Source of the DNA: Caballeronia sp. LZ062 | Lineage (GTDB): Bacteria; Pseudomonadota; Gammaproteobacteria; Burkholderiales; Burkholderiaceae | Assembly (NCBI RefSeq): GCF_031450785.1 | Contig: NZ_JARTWB010000002.1 | Span: 1,984,001 to 2,048,000, forward strand | Reading direction: 5' to 3' | DNA length: 64,000 nt | Part shown: piece by piece, positions 43,265-54,883 of the stretch | How the letters are laid out: each line of letters begins with the position of its first letter | Position numbering within the stretch: position 1 is the first letter of the stretch | Position numbers and translations under genes: made by a program | The notes under the pieces: generated by a model | Databases searched by the model: none | What the model saw: only the letters and a program-made list of their open reading frames with translations | What the model was told of the DNA's origin: nothing

Positions 43265-44974
43265 TTACCAGCGGTACCCGACTTGCGCCTTGATGCCCGC
43301 CGATCCGCTGTCGGTCGTGGAAACACCCATTCCGACGTTCAGATTCGCAGACGCCTGATACGCCGCCGCAACGCCGATTCCCACGCGGCTGCCGTAAGCG
43401 CCCACGCTCGTCCCGACCCACTTCTCGCCCGCCTGCAGCATCGGAACGCTCGGCATCGCGAGAACCGTCGCCACGGCCTTGTCGGTGTAGTTTTTCGACT
43501 GCTGAACGCCAGCCGCAACCGCCTTGTCCGTGTACGCGTTCGCACTCGACACCGCCTTGTCCGTATAGACGTTCGCCTGCTGCACCGCGCCGTTCAGCTG
43601 GTTGACGTTCACCGCGTCCGTGCCTTGCGTTCCTGCCGCAACGTTGACGACCTGTCGTTCGTTGCCCGACGAGCCGACGGAAACCGTATTCGCGCGATCG
43701 GCTGACGAGTTCGCGCCGAGCGCCACCGAATTATCGGCGCTTGCCGCCGCGTTCGCGCCGATGGCCGTCGAATGCACTCCGCTTGCCACGGCCGCTTCGG
43801 TGGCCGCGTTCCCGTCGGCCGCGAAGAGCGGATTCGAGCCGCCTGCCGCCGATATGTTCGCAATCTTGTTGGTGATGGCCGACATCGCCGAATTGAGCTG
43901 GCCGACATTCACGGCATCCATGTCGGCGGCACCGGCGGCAAGGTTGTGAATCGTCGTGCCGTTCGCGCCGCCGAGCGTCACGTTGTCGAGATCGAGCGAG
44001 CCGCCTTTCGAGTCGTATCGCACGGCAGCCGGATCCGTTGCGCCGGTCGTGTTGTTCGTGTTGTTCGCGATGCTCGCAATCGTCGTGTTGATGTTCGTGA
44101 GAGAACTGTCCACGCCGTCCAGTGCACTCCCGACATCGTGATACGTCACGCCGTTGATGACATACGACGGCATCAGAATGCTTCCATCGGGCAGCGGGGC
44201 AGCGCCGCCGCCGAACGCCGACGCCGTGCTGCTCGCCAAGCCCTTGAGCTGATTCAGATTCACTGCGTCCGTGCCTTGCGTGCCGGCCGCCACGTTGATG
44301 ATGCGCCGTCCGGCTCCGATAGCCCCGACGCTCACCACGTTGCTTTGCCCGCCGTCGTAACTGCTTGCGCCGATGACCACGGAGTTATCGCCTTTCGCAT
44401 AAGCATAGTTGCCGATCGCCACCGAATCCTGACCGCCCGATGTCGTACTGTTGCCAATGGCAACCGACGTGCCGCCCTGCCCCACCGCATTGCTGCCGAT
44501 CGCCACGGCACTGCTCCCGCTTCCGTTCGCGTTGCGCCCGATCGCGACCGCCGCGTTCGTCGCGGTGCTGCCTCCACCGGCCGCCACGGCCGCGTCTGCC
44601 GCTGACGAATCGATGCCCAAAGCCACCGCGCGAAAGCCCGCGTTGGCGTTATCGCCGATCACGGTAGCCTGGTTGTTCCGGGCGATTGCGTTCCGGCCGA
44701 TCACCACGCCGTTCTCCTGCGACTGCGCACCGAAGCCGATCGCCACGGAGGCCTGCGCTGCTGCCTGATTTCCGCCGTTCACGACTGCACCATCACCGAC
44801 GACGACGCTTTCCTCGATATTGTTATGCGCCCCGTCATTACCGATCAGAACGCCTGTGCTTGCGGAGGTCGTTCCATTGCCTTCGATGATGGCTTGCCCG
44901 CAAGCTGAGTTCATGGCCAATCCGGCGAGACCGGCGGCGATAATCGGTTTGAGTCGGAATTTTGTTTTGTTCAT
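43265..44974 (-). CDS. Second trimeric autotransporter adhesin (YadA head-rich)
   Basis: A 569-residue YadA-like protein. A short signal (about 1-26) is followed by a long left-handed beta-roll head built from 14-16-residue repeats (AVAIGxxA pattern, about residues 35-225). Two neck motifs (TDAVNLNQL and TDAVNVNQL), a short stalk with YTDKAV coiled-coil repeats, and the C-terminal anchor ending GIKAQVGYRW complete it. Unlike adhesin 1 it is mostly head with little stalk, so the two probably bind different ligands. An AT-rich promoter-like stretch lies just upstream (about 44980-45002). Confidence 0.9.
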   Translation of the reverse strand: MNKTKFRLKPIIAAGLAGLAMNSACGQAIIEGNGTTSASTGVLIGNDGAHNNIEESVVVGDGAVVNGGNQAAAQASVAIGFGAQSQENGVVIGRNAIARNNQATVIGDNANAGFRAVALGIDSSAADAAVAAGGGSTATNAAVAIGRNANGSGSSAVAIGSNAVGQGGTSVAIGNSTTSGGQDSVAIGNYAYAKGDNSVVIGASSYDGGQSNVVSVGAIGAGRRIINVAAGTQGTDAVNLNQLKGLASSTASAFGGGAAPLPDGSILMPSYVINGVTYHDVGSALDGVDSSLTNINTTIASIANNTNNTTGATDPAAVRYDSKGGSLDLDNVTLGGANGTTIHNLAAGAADMDAVNVGQLNSAMSAITNKIANISAAGGSNPLFAADGNAATEAAVASGVHSTAIGANAAASADNSVALGANSSADRANTVSVGSSGNERQVVNVAAGTQGTDAVNVNQLNGAVQQANVYTDKAVSSANAYTDKAVAAGVQQSKNYTDKAVATVLAMPSVPMLQAGEKWVGTSVGAYGSRVGIGVAAAYQASANLNVGMGVSTTDSGSAGIKAQVGYRW

Positions 44975-45063
44975 GTCAAGTTATCCTAATAATATATAAC
45001 GTGATGCGTGCCGCATCGTTTCACTGCGTCTCGGCTTCCGGCGAAGGTGGCCGGTTGCAGTTG

Positions 45064-45086
45064 AAAAACCCCTTTGTAGGGAATAC
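45064..45086 (-). terminator. Weak candidate terminator of the FkbM-like gene
   Basis: On the minus strand CCCT and AGGG form a 4-bp stem (CCCTACAAAGGG) followed by GTTTTTC, starting about 10 bp after the stop codon. The stem is short. Confidence 0.35.
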
Positions 45087-45093
45087 TTTTGGA

Positions 45094-45903
45094 TCAGACG
45101 GCTTGCGGATTTGACTTCGGCTCGAAATGAAGCCACGTCATCGGCTTGGCTCGGCCTTCCGAACATAGAAGCCAACGGTCGGAGTCGGTCCAGTTATCGG
45201 CTATCAAGGGAATCTGCGTCAAATCGCGTGCGCCGGCTTTGATCTCGGTGACATTGAAATAGTCGCTCGCGCGGGCGACGAGATTCGGAAGCCACGTGTG
45301 CCGGTCCGGGCCGACAATCATGAAGTCGTGGATTTCCACGATGACGTGAGCATGCCTCAGCGTGCGGAGGCATTCTCGCGTGAGCGTCTCGAATTCATGT
45401 CCTTCGATATCGCAGAGCAGAACACAGTCTTTGAAATCGACGCCATGCGCAGACAGTTCATCGGCGAAAGTGGAAGTCACCGCGCCGAGGATATTCACCC
45501 TGTCTCCTACGCCACGTTCATTCGCCAGATTTCTCAGATTGTCGCGACTGGCTTCGTCGATCTCGTAGCAAATCGACCGTTCGAAGACGCCCGTCGAGAC
45601 CAAACCTATTCCGTAGAAGCCGTCGGCCGCGCCGAGGTCGATAAACGTGCTGCGCCCGCGATGAATCCTGCGAATGAGTTCGCATACTTCTAGTTCGTAG
45701 AGACCGACGAGTTTCGTTCCTGTGTCCTCATAGCGCCATGTGGCCCGTTCGCCGAGAAAATATCCTTTGAGAAGCCCGTGTTGAACGACGCCGTTCGTCG
45801 CTCGCCAGAGCCGGCGCCCGTTATACATACGTCGCGCCTCTACGACTTCGGCACTCATTTTGATGAAATCCGGGGAGTCCAGAAATGAGTCGGCAGGGTT
45901 CAT
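45094..45903 (-). CDS. FkbM-like SAM-dependent methyltransferase
   Basis: A protein of 269 residues from ATG 45903, or 308 from ATG 46020. The SAM-binding motif I is FIDLGAADGFYGIGLV, followed by an acidic CYEIDEASRDNLRNLA motif; an LLCDIEGHEFETL motif fits FkbM-type O-methyltransferases. The start at 45903 is preferred because AGGAT lies 6 bases before it; the longer form adds a basic N-terminus. Base composition is visibly less GC-rich than the neighbours, a sign of possible transfer. The substrate is unknown; such enzymes often modify surface glycans. Confidence 0.75.
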   Translation of the reverse strand: MNPADSFLDSPDFIKMSAEVVEARRMYNGRRLWRATNGVVQHGLLKGYFLGERATWRYEDTGTKLVGLYELEVCELIRRIHRGRSTFIDLGAADGFYGIGLVSTGVFERSICYEIDEASRDNLRNLANERGVGDRVNILGAVTSTFADELSAHGVDFKDCVLLCDIEGHEFETLTRECLRTLRHAHVIVEIHDFMIVGPDRHTWLPNLVARASDYFNVTEIKAGARDLTQIPLIADNWTDSDRWLLCSEGRAKPMTWLHFEPKSNPQAV

Positions 45904-46255
45904 CGAGAATCCTAGATTCGATTGCAAGCAATTGTTTGAGAGGGGAGCGACTGACGCCGGAATACGCAACGCCGAAACTCTTCTGGCATCACGCGAGAAG
46001 AGCCGACGTATTCGTTTCATTGGCAGTGCAGAATTCTAACGCGCGACGCCTAGACTAAATTCGAGCAGACGCGGGTTTTTACTCATCATTGCGCTTCCGG
46101 GAGAAATCGTCGCAATGATTAGGCGAAGGACTTTTACTTCAGGTCAGGACAACCGGCCATACGAAAAATCCGATAAGCAACGAATAATTCTTCGGCCGAT
46201 ATTGTTTGAAACTGAGACCGGCAACAGTTCGCTTCAAAGGCGTTTAGACCGCCGC

Positions 46256-47299
46256 CTATTCTTCCTGCTCGAACGCAGCCGCCGCCCTTCCCAGCCGATC
46301 GTTGACCGCGATCCACTCCACCGTCTCGGGCAGCTTCTCGATCAGAATTCGCTCGACGTTCGCCCGATCCAGCGCCCGCAGCAAGCCGTACAACTCGCGC
46401 GCGTAGCTTTGCGGGTCTTCCGGCGCGGCGACGAAATGCACGTGCGGCGCATGCGCCCATTCACGCGCGCTCGACGGCCGTGCCACCAACGCGATCTTCC
46501 CGCCAGCCGACCGGTCGAACGCCGCGAGCAACGGCTCGATCGAGGCGAACGGCAGCAGCGCCAACGGCGTGCGCGGCGCGTAATGCGCCTTCAGCGTGCC
46601 CGAGGCGCGCGGCGCGGTCGCATCGCCGCCATCCGGCAGACGCGGCGGGACGCCGATCACGTCTGCAATTGCCTGCGGACTCACATGGCCCGGCCTAAGC
46701 AAAGCCGGAAAGCCACGCGACAAATCCAGAATCGTCGATTCGATGCCGACATCCGCCGCGCCGCCATCGAGCACATGCACCGCGCTGCCAAACTCGTCGC
46801 GCACGTGTTGCGCCGTCGTCGGGCTCACGTGGCCGAAGCGGTTTGCCGAAGGACCCGCCACGCCCGCCTGCTTGCCCGTTCGTTTGCCCGCTTCCTGACG
46901 CCGCGCATGAAACGCCGATAGCAGCTGCTGCGCGACAGGATGCGAAGGACACCGAATGCCGACCGAATCCTGTCCGCCGCTGACAGCCGCCGGAATGTGC
47001 GCGGCACGTTTCAGAATCAACGTCAATGGACCGGGCCAGAACGCGTCGATGAGCTTTTGCGCGTCAGCGGGCAACTCGCGCACCCAGTACCCGGGATCGG
47101 CGTGCGGCGCGAGATGCACGATCACCGGATGATTCGCCGGCCGGCCCTTCGCGGCATAAATGCGCGCGATGGCCTCCGGGTTCTCGGCATCGCCGCCGAG
47201 GCCGTACACCGTTTCGGTCGGGAACGCGACGAGTTCGCCCGCGTCGAGCAGCGCCGCGGCTTGGTCGATCTGTGCGGCGCTCGGGTAAAGGATGGTCAT
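46256..47299 (-). CDS. tsaC: L-threonylcarbamoyladenylate synthase (Sua5 form)
   Basis: A 347-residue Sua5/YrdC protein. The N-terminal YrdC domain (about 1-205; motifs FPTETVYGLGGDA, KGRPANHPVIVHL and GIESTILDL) makes threonylcarbamoyl-AMP for the t6A modification of tRNA. A C-terminal Sua5 domain follows after a linker starting ASGTLKAHYAPRTPL. It is the last gene of the purC-purE-purK unit, 20 bp after purK, and so shares their transcription. Confidence 0.92.
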   Translation of the reverse strand: MTILYPSAAQIDQAAALLDAGELVAFPTETVYGLGGDAENPEAIARIYAAKGRPANHPVIVHLAPHADPGYWVRELPADAQKLIDAFWPGPLTLILKRAAHIPAAVSGGQDSVGIRCPSHPVAQQLLSAFHARRQEAGKRTGKQAGVAGPSANRFGHVSPTTAQHVRDEFGSAVHVLDGGAADVGIESTILDLSRGFPALLRPGHVSPQAIADVIGVPPRLPDGGDATAPRASGTLKAHYAPRTPLALLPFASIEPLLAAFDRSAGGKIALVARPSSAREWAHAPHVHFVAAPEDPQSYARELYGLLRALDRANVERILIEKLPETVEWIAVNDRLGRAAAAFEQEE

Positions 47300-47319
47300 T
47301 GCCTAACTACTGCCTAAGT

Positions 47320-48516
47320 TCAGTCGAGCGCGATATGCAGCATGCGCGCGCAGTCGCGCGCCGCCGTGCGCGCTTCCTCGAGCGTCGCCGCCGTGAAGTT
47401 GATGTGCCCCATCTTGCGGCCGGGACGCGCTTCCTCCTTGCCGTAGAGATGCAGCCGCGCCGCAGGCATCGCCGCGACTTCGGCCCATGCTGGCGGACGC
47501 GGCTTGTCGTCTTGCCCGGCGTCGAACCAGATATCGCCGAGCAGGTTCAGCATGGCGGCCGGCGAATGCTGGCGCGTGTCGCCGAGCGGCATGCCGGTCA
47601 TCGCGCGGACTTGCTGCTCGAACTGGCTCGTGGCGCACGCATCGACGGTGTAGTGGCCGGAATTGTGCGGACGCGGCGCCATTTCGTTCGCGATCAGCGA
47701 GCCGTCTTCCAGCACGAAGAACTCGACGCACAGCACGCCGACATAGCCGAGCTTCGCGGCGATGGTCAGCGCGGCGTCCTGCGCCTGCGCGACGAGCGCG
47801 CCTGTCGCGTCTGGCGCGGGCACGACGGTCTTCGCAAGAATGCCGTTCACATGCGTGTTCTGCGCGAGCGGGAACACGGCGGACTTGCCGTCGCCGCCGC
47901 GCGCGATCAGCACCGACACTTCGTATTTCAGCGGCATGCGCTTTTCCAGCACGCACGGCACGCCCGACAGCGACCCATACGCGGTACGCGCTTCCTCGAC
48001 GTTGCGCACGCTGATCTGGCCTTTGCCGTCGTAACCGAGACGCGCGGTCTTCAGAATGCCCGGCAGCACGGCGGCGATTTCATCGTCGGACAACGCGGCG
48101 AGTGCTTCCGGCGACTCGATCACCACGTGCGGCGCGACCGGCACACCGGCTTCCGCGATAAAACGCTTCTCGGCGACCCGATCCTGCGCAATGGCGACAC
48201 AACTCGCCGCCGGGCTCACGAATGTGAGGGACGCGAGAAAGTCGAGGCTCGTGGCCGGCACGTTCTCGAATTCCGTCGATACAGCCGCGCACAGGCGACC
48301 GAGTTCGGTGAGCGCGGTTTCGTCGTCGTAGGCCGCGCGGATATGGCGGTCCGCCACCGCGCCAGCCGGACTCGTTTCATCCGGATCGAGCACGGCGACG
48401 CGATAGCCCATGGATTGCGCGGCAAAGCAGAACATGCGGCCGAGCTGGCCGCCGCCGACCATGCCGAGCCACGCGCCCGGCAGAATGGGGGAATTCGGGG
48501 AATTGTGTGGGTTCAT
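47320..48516 (-). CDS. purK: N5-carboxyaminoimidazole ribonucleotide synthase
   Basis: ATP-grasp enzyme of 398 residues that uses ATP and bicarbonate to convert AIR to N5-CAIR in purine synthesis. It has the N-terminal [12 protein letters not shown] nucleotide motif (about residue 18), the ATP-grasp centre, and the metal-binding [13 protein letters not shown] motif (about 275). The start at 48516 is the first ATG before the conserved start; the much longer frame running upstream overlaps purE. It follows purE by 77 bp. Confidence 0.93.
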   Translation of the reverse strand: MNPHNSPNSPILPGAWLGMVGGGQLGRMFCFAAQSMGYRVAVLDPDETSPAGAVADRHIRAAYDDETALTELGRLCAAVSTEFENVPATSLDFLASLTFVSPAASCVAIAQDRVAEKRFIAEAGVPVAPHVVIESPEALAALSDDEIAAVLPGILKTARLGYDGKGQISVRNVEEARTAYGSLSGVPCVLEKRMPLKYEVSVLIARGGDGKSAVFPLAQNTHVNGILAKTVVPAPDATGALVAQAQDAALTIAAKLGYVGVLCVEFFVLEDGSLIANEMAPRPHNSGHYTVDACATSQFEQQVRAMTGMPLGDTRQHSPAAMLNLLGDIWFDAGQDDKPRPPAWAEVAAMPAARLHLYGKEEARPGRKMGHINFTAATLEEARTAARDCARMLHIALD

Positions 48517-48593
48517 CGTGGGACTGGCCGATAACCTGATTGGATGTTGCCGACGCCACGCGCACGAAACGCGCGGCCCGGCCGTCGGAACGC

Positions 48594-49115
48594 TCAGAGC
48601 GGCGGCAGCGTCATGTCGTGCGCGGCCTTGTTCTGCTTTACGCGAAACGCGGCGAGCGCCTCGGCATAACGCGCATCCGTCACGCTCAGAATGGATACGG
48701 CGAACAGCGCCGCATTCGCCGCGCCCGCCTCGCCGATGGCGAAGGTCGCAACCGGCACGCCCTTGGGCATCTGCACGATGGAATGCAGCGAATCGACGCC
48801 CTTCAGATACTTGCTCGCTGCCGGCACGCCGAGCACCGGCACCGTGGTCTTCGCAGCGAGCATGCCCGGCAAATGCGCCGCGCCGCCCGCGCCCGCGATG
48901 ATCGCGCGCAGACCGCGCTCGCGTGCGCTTTCGGCGTAAGCGAACATCTCGTCCGGCATACGGTGCGCGGAGACGACCTTCGCCTCGTAGGGCACGCCGA
49001 AATCCTGAAGGATCGCGACCGCGTTCTTCATCACTTCCCAGTCGGAACTGGAGCCCATCAACACGCCGACGAGCGGCGCATCGTGCGCGTGCGCTCCGGT
49101 CTGTACTTCGCTCAT
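48594..49115 (-). CDS. purE: N5-carboxyaminoimidazole ribonucleotide mutase
   Basis: Class I PurE of 173 residues that converts N5-CAIR to CAIR. The signature [16 protein letters not shown] (about 18-33) binds the phosphate, and SAHRMPDEM holds the catalytic His. [11 protein letters not shown] completes the active site. It follows purC by 65 bp and precedes purK, the standard partner gene. Confidence 0.94.
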   Translation of the reverse strand: MSEVQTGAHAHDAPLVGVLMGSSSDWEVMKNAVAILQDFGVPYEAKVVSAHRMPDEMFAYAESARERGLRAIIAGAGGAAHLPGMLAAKTTVPVLGVPAASKYLKGVDSLHSIVQMPKGVPVATFAIGEAGAANAALFAVSILSVTDARYAEALAAFRVKQNKAAHDMTLPPL

Positions 49116-49180
49116 TCCCTTTTCCTCGATCCGAGCGCGCCGCGTGGTTCACGTCCGGAACCGCGGCGCGCGTGCCGACA

Positions 49181-50077
49181 TTACGACAGCGTCTTGCCCG
49201 TGATGCGTTGCAGCGCCTCCTGATACTTCTCCGACGTCTTCGCGATCACGTCGTCCGGCAGCTTCGGCGCGGGCGGTTCCTTCTTCCACGGCTGCGTTTC
49301 GAGCCAGTCGCGCACGAACTGCTTGTCGAACGACGGCGGATTCGTGCCGACCGTGTAGCCGTCCGCCGGCCAGAAGCGGGACGAATCGGCGGTGAGCACT
49401 TCGTCCATCAGGAACAGTTCGCCCTTGTTGTCGAGGCCGAACTCGAACTTCGTATCCGCGATGATGATGCCGCGCGTGGCCGCATACTCGGCCGCTTCCT
49501 TGTAGAGCTGAATGGAGATGCGCTTGATCGTCGCCGACAGTTCCGTGCCGATGCGGCGCTCCATCTCGTCGTAGGTGATGTTTTCGTCGTGATGGCCCAT
49601 CTCGGCCTTTGCCGCCGGCGTGAAGATCGGCTCGGGCAGCTTTTCGGCGTTTTGCAGGCCCGGCGGCAGTTGCACGCCGCACACCGCGCCCGTCGCCTGA
49701 TAGTCCTTCCAGCCGCTGCCGGCCAGGTAGCCGCGCACCACCGCTTCGACGAGAATCGGTTCCAGGCGCTTCACGACGACCGCGCGGCCCGTCACCTGCT
49801 CGACTTCGTCCGGCGCGACCACCGAAGCGGGATCGATGCCCGTGTTGTGATTCGGCACGATATGGCCGAGCTTCTCGAACCAGAAATCGGCCATCTGATT
49901 GAGCACGCGGCCCTTGTTCGGGATCGGCTCGCCCATCACCACATCGAAGGCGGAAAGGCGGTCGGTCGTCACGATCAGCAGCTTGTCGTTGCCGACGGCG
50001 TAGTTGTCGCGGACCTTGCCACGGCCGAGCAGCGGCAGCGATTTGATCGTGGATTCGTAGAGCGTGGACATCGTCAT
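49181..50077 (-). CDS. purC: SAICAR synthase
   Basis: Phosphoribosylaminoimidazole-succinocarboxamide synthase, 298 residues, joining CAIR and aspartate with ATP. Motifs include [14 protein letters not shown] at the start, [23 protein letters not shown] in the middle, and [13 protein letters not shown] [13 protein letters not shown] near 205, the family signature. It begins the purC-purE-purK-tsaC set and lies 140 bp after fba, with a hairpin between. Confidence 0.94.
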   Translation of the reverse strand: MTMSTLYESTIKSLPLLGRGKVRDNYAVGNDKLLIVTTDRLSAFDVVMGEPIPNKGRVLNQMADFWFEKLGHIVPNHNTGIDPASVVAPDEVEQVTGRAVVVKRLEPILVEAVVRGYLAGSGWKDYQATGAVCGVQLPPGLQNAEKLPEPIFTPAAKAEMGHHDENITYDEMERRIGTELSATIKRISIQLYKEAAEYAATRGIIIADTKFEFGLDNKGELFLMDEVLTADSSRFWPADGYTVGTNPPSFDKQFVRDWLETQPWKKEPPAPKLPDDVIAKTSEKYQEALQRITGKTLS

Positions 50078-50145
50078 GTACCGAAGAGGTGCCGAAAAAA
50101 GTGAATCGCCGCCGCGAGCCTCACGCAGCGACGATGAGAAAAGGG

Positions 50146-50171
50146 AACGGGTCCCGTCGCCGGAACCCGTT
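50146..50171 (-). terminator. Hairpin after fba, possible terminator
   Basis: On the minus strand AACGGGT (50171-50165) pairs with ACCCGTT (50152-50146), and CCCTTTTC follows. The T run is short, so termination may be partial and allow read-through into purC. Confidence 0.55.
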
Positions 50172-50217
50172 GATTTTACTTTACAAACGCAGCGCGCTTA
50201 ATCCATACGTTCGCCGC

Positions 50218-51282
50218 TTACCGGACGATCTGCGCCAATTCTCCGGTTTTGTATTTGTCGGCCATCTTGTCGAGCGCAACGGGCTTGATCTTGCCCGCCA
50301 TGCCCTCGCAGCCGAACTGCATATAACGCTGGCGGCAAATTTCCTTCGCTGCCTCGCGCGCCGGCTTCAGATAGTCGCGCGGATCGAACTTCGACGGATT
50401 TTCGAACAAATAGCGGCGGATTGCGCCGGTAATTGCAAGACGCAGGTCCGTGTCGATGTTCACCTTGCGCACGCCGTGCTTGATGCCTTCCTGAATTTCC
50501 TCGACCGGCACGCCGTACGTTTCCTTCATGTCGCCGCCGAACTCGCGGATTTCGGCGAGCAGTTCCTGCGGCACTGACGACGACCCGTGCATCACCAGAT
50601 GCGTGTTCGGTATGCGCTGGTGAATTTCCTTGATGCGGTCGATGGCGAGGATATCGCCCGTCGGCTTCTTCGAAAACTTGTACGCGCCGTGCGACGTGCC
50701 GATGGCGATCGCCAGCGCATCGCACTGCGTCTCTCTCACGAAGTCCGCAGCCTGTTCCACGTCGGTGAGCAACTGCTCGCGCGTCATCGTGCCTTCCGCG
50801 CCGTGGCCATCTTCCTTGTCGCCCTTCATGGTTTCCAGCGAGCCGAGCACGCCCAGTTCGGCTTCGACCGTGACGCCGATGGAATGCGAGAACTCGACCA
50901 CCTTGCGCGACACATCGACGTTGTACTCGTAGGACGCGACCGTCTTGCCGTCCGCTTCGAGCGAGCCGTCCATCATCACGCTGGTGAAGCCGGAGCGGAT
51001 CGCGGCCATGCACACCGCCGGCGACTGCCCGTGATCTTGATGCATCACGACCGGAATATGCGGATACGACTCCACCGCCGCTTCGATCAGATGCCGCAGG
51101 AACGCCTCGCCTGCGTACTTCCGCGCGCCGGCCGACGCCTGCATGATGACGGGCGCGTTCACTTCGTTGGCCGCCGACATGATGGCCTGCACCTGTTCCA
51201 GATTGTTCACGTTGAATGCCGGGAGACCGTAGCCGTGTTCGGCTGCGTGATCCAGCAATTGACGCATTGATACGAGAGGCAT
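50218..51282 (-). CDS. fba: Fructose-bisphosphate aldolase, class II (Calvin cycle subtype)
   Basis: Zinc-dependent aldolase of 354 residues interconverting fructose 1,6-bisphosphate with the two triose phosphates. Zinc ligands are in [11 protein letters not shown] (about residue 80-90) and [10 protein letters not shown] (about 230). [24 protein letters not shown] is the class II signature. The sequence matches the subtype named after Calvin-cycle cbbA, but it is used for glycolysis/gluconeogenesis in non-autotrophs too. Start at 51282 follows GGAG. It lies 215 bp downstream of pyk. Confidence 0.94.
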   Translation of the reverse strand: MPLVSMRQLLDHAAEHGYGLPAFNVNNLEQVQAIMSAANEVNAPVIMQASAGARKYAGEAFLRHLIEAAVESYPHIPVVMHQDHGQSPAVCMAAIRSGFTSVMMDGSLEADGKTVASYEYNVDVSRKVVEFSHSIGVTVEAELGVLGSLETMKGDKEDGHGAEGTMTREQLLTDVEQAADFVRETQCDALAIAIGTSHGAYKFSKKPTGDILAIDRIKEIHQRIPNTHLVMHGSSSVPQELLAEIREFGGDMKETYGVPVEEIQEGIKHGVRKVNIDTDLRLAITGAIRRYLFENPSKFDPRDYLKPAREAAKEICRQRYMQFGCEGMAGKIKPVALDKMADKYKTGELAQIVR

Positions 51283-51404
51283 TGAGACACTCCAGGATGT
51301 GAATCGAAATCCTTCGCGCGCACGGTTCTGCTCTCTGTGATGCTCAGGCAGCTTCCGGCCTTTTCGTGGCAACGACCTGTGACAAGTCGTCTTGCGCGCT
51401 CTGT

Positions 51405-51432
51405 GGCGTTCGCGGCCCGGACCGCGAACGCC
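51405..51432. repeat. Perfect 11-bp hairpin between pyk and fba
   Basis: GGCGTTCGCGG (51405-51415) and CCGCGAACGCC (51422-51432) pair perfectly around a 6-base loop. No T run follows on either strand, so this is not a standard terminator. It could be an mRNA-stability element or rho-assisted site. Confidence 0.7.
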
Positions 51433-51497
51433 TTGCCATGCTGCGACGTTCCGCGCGGCGCTTGACCGCGCAGGCTTCTCAAAAAACGAGGCGCCGC

Positions 51498-52934
51498 TCA
51501 GAAATGGTCGCCGACGCGCACGATCTTGAGCGTGTTCGTGCCGCCCGCCTGTCCCATCGGCTCGCCGACCGTGAGCACGACCATGTCGCCGCGCGCCGCG
51601 TAGCCTTTCGACACGACCACTTCGAGCGCCTGATTCAGCGCCGTGTCGCGATCCATGTTGGTGTCGAGATGCAGCGGCGTGACGTTGCGATACAGCGACA
51701 TCGTGCGCTCGCTGCCCACGCGCGGCGTCAGCGCGAAGATGGGCACGTGCGTCCAGTGGCGCGACATCCACAGCGCGGTCGAGCCGGATTCCGTCAGCGC
51801 GACGACCGCCTTCGCGCCCAGATGGAACGCGGTGAAAAGCGCGCCCATGGCAATCGACTGGTCGATGCGCGTGAACGTCCGGTCCAGGAAATCGCGGTCG
51901 AGCTGCGATTCCTCGGACTTTTCCGCTTCGATGCACACGGCGGCCATCGTTTCGATCGTCGTGACCGGATACTTGCCCGCCGCGGTTTCGGCGGAAAGCA
52001 TGACGGCGTCGGTGCCGTCCAGCACGGCGTTCGCCACGTCGGACACTTCGGCGCGCGTCGGCACGGGCGCGTGGATCATCGATTCCATCATCTGCGTGGC
52101 CGTGATCACGAGCTTGTTCGACTCACGCGCCATGCGGATCATGCGCTTTTGCAGCGCGGGCACGGCCGCGTTGCCCACTTCCACCGCGAGATCGCCGCGC
52201 GCGACCATGATGCCGTCGGAGGCGTCGAGAATGCCTTGCAGCGCCGGAATGGCCTCGGCGCGCTCGATTTTCGCGATCATCTTCGGCTTGATGCCGTACG
52301 GCGCGCCCGCGATGTTCGCCAGTTGCCGCGCCATTTCCATGTCCGTCGCATTCTTCGGGAACGACACCGCGACGAAATCCGCGCCGAGCGACATTGCGGT
52401 CCGGATGTCCTCCATGTCCTTCTCGGTCAGCGCGGGCGCGGTCAGCCCGCCGCCTTGCCGGTTGATGCCCTTGTTGTTCGACAACTCGCCGCCGACTTTG
52501 ACCGTCGTGTGAATCTCCTCGCCGATCACGCGCGTGACGTCGAGCACGATCAGGCCGTCGTTCAGCAACAGCACGTCGCCTGCCCGCAGATCGCGCGGCA
52601 GATCCTTGTAGTCGAGGCCCACGCGGTCGTTGTTGCCCAACTCGCAGTTCGCATCGAGGATGAACGTGTTGCCCGCGACCAGCATGGTCTTGCCGTTCTC
52701 GAACTTGCCGACGCGAATCTTGGGGCCTTGCAGGTCCGCCATGATCGCGACTTCGCGGCCGACCTGCCGCGCCGCCTCGCGCACCCATTCGGCGCGCTGG
52801 CGATGATCGTCGGCGGTGCCGTGCGAGAAGTTGAAGCGAACGACGTCGAGCCCGGCCTGCATCATCTGCAGCAGGATGTCCGGATTACTCGACGCCGGAC
52901 CGATGGTGGCGACAATCTTGGTGGCGCGATGCAT
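51498..52934 (-). CDS. pyk: Pyruvate kinase
   Basis: A 478-residue pyruvate kinase making pyruvate and ATP from PEP and ADP. It begins [19 protein letters not shown] with the conserved N-terminus, and holds the phosphate-binding [11 protein letters not shown], the catalytic [28 protein letters not shown] and the C-terminal allosteric domain. The start at 52934 has GAGGA 5 bases upstream. The frame stays open 113 codons further upstream, but that part is Ala-rich, unlike pyruvate kinase and lacks a ribosome site. It lies between pgk and fba. Confidence 0.94.
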   Translation of the reverse strand: MHRATKIVATIGPASSNPDILLQMMQAGLDVVRFNFSHGTADDHRQRAEWVREAARQVGREVAIMADLQGPKIRVGKFENGKTMLVAGNTFILDANCELGNNDRVGLDYKDLPRDLRAGDVLLLNDGLIVLDVTRVIGEEIHTTVKVGGELSNNKGINRQGGGLTAPALTEKDMEDIRTAMSLGADFVAVSFPKNATDMEMARQLANIAGAPYGIKPKMIAKIERAEAIPALQGILDASDGIMVARGDLAVEVGNAAVPALQKRMIRMARESNKLVITATQMMESMIHAPVPTRAEVSDVANAVLDGTDAVMLSAETAAGKYPVTTIETMAAVCIEAEKSEESQLDRDFLDRTFTRIDQSIAMGALFTAFHLGAKAVVALTESGSTALWMSRHWTHVPIFALTPRVGSERTMSLYRNVTPLHLDTNMDRDTALNQALEVVVSKGYAARGDMVVLTVGEPMGQAGGTNTLKIVRVGDHF

Positions 52935-53279
52935 GTCTTTCCTCGTCTCTTTGGGAACGGCCGTAACCAGGCTGCGAGCACGTTGCGCTTGCAGTGACGT
53001 GTTGCTCACTGGCTGCGCGCGCGCGCCGGTTCGTGCCGGCGTCGCTTTATCGATGGGCTGTGCGGCATGAACGGGCACGCCGCCGATGGTGACGACCGGA
53101 GCCGTCTGTTCTTCCACAAGCGGCTCTTCACTGACAGCCGCCTCCGCGATGGTGAGCGCCGCAACGGCGGCGGCATCCGGTTGACTGCCGCTCTCGGTCA
53201 CATCCGCTTGCGCGCCGCCGGCTGCTTGCGCGCCCTTCCTTGCTGCTTTCGCCGGATTGTCTCGGGCCGTCACCGGGCG
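52935..53279. other. Region between pgk and pyk, open in the pyk frame
   Basis: A 345-bp gap. The pyk frame continues back to a GTG at 53273, but the translation is a low-complexity Ala/Val/Pro-rich stretch and no ribosome site precedes it. CGGGCG/CGCCCG flanks the pgk stop codon as a small inverted repeat (about 53271-53285). The region probably serves as the pyk leader. Confidence 0.5.
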
Positions 53280-54470
<1,191 letters not shown>

Positions 54471-54883
54471 GGGAGTCAACGTTAGTCAGAAAAGCGGTTC
54501 GGGCGAAGATGGCCGGAGAAGCGCCGGCCGGTTCGTTGAATATGCGGCGCGGGGCCTGAAAACGGAAACTGGGAGCGGAAAGACGCGAAATCGCAAGGAG
54601 CGGACAGCGCCTGCCGCGCAAGCGGGCCGAGGGCTGAGTGAAGCACGGAAGACGGAGCGCGGAAGACCGACTGCAGGAAGCGCGAAGACACGGACGCGGC
54701 GGACAAGCCGGAGGCGGCGAGCTTCGGAACCGATGCGGTGACTGCCGGACTCACTTTCGACCTCGCTCCATGCGACAGGAAAGACCGTCATTTTAACCGA
54801 TCACCCCGGCCGCTCTAGCCGGTGATTCTTGATTCCGCGTATTTGGTGCGCATCGCGGCGGGCATCGTCGAATGCAAAGCGCC
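54471..54883. other. Leader region of pgk and tail of azlD
   Basis: A 413-bp gap. From 54481 to about 54720 the plus strand is strongly purine-rich, so the pgk leader RNA would be pyrimidine-rich. An imperfect hairpin at 54800-54826 (ATCACC/GGTGAT arms with inner GGC/GCC) may end the azlCD transcript. No gene is supported. Confidence 0.45.

Noticed and set aside
52935..53273. A 113-residue N-terminal extension of pyruvate kinase
   Set aside because: Low-complexity, no ribosome site at the GTG, and a strong GAGGA site precedes the conserved start at 52934.
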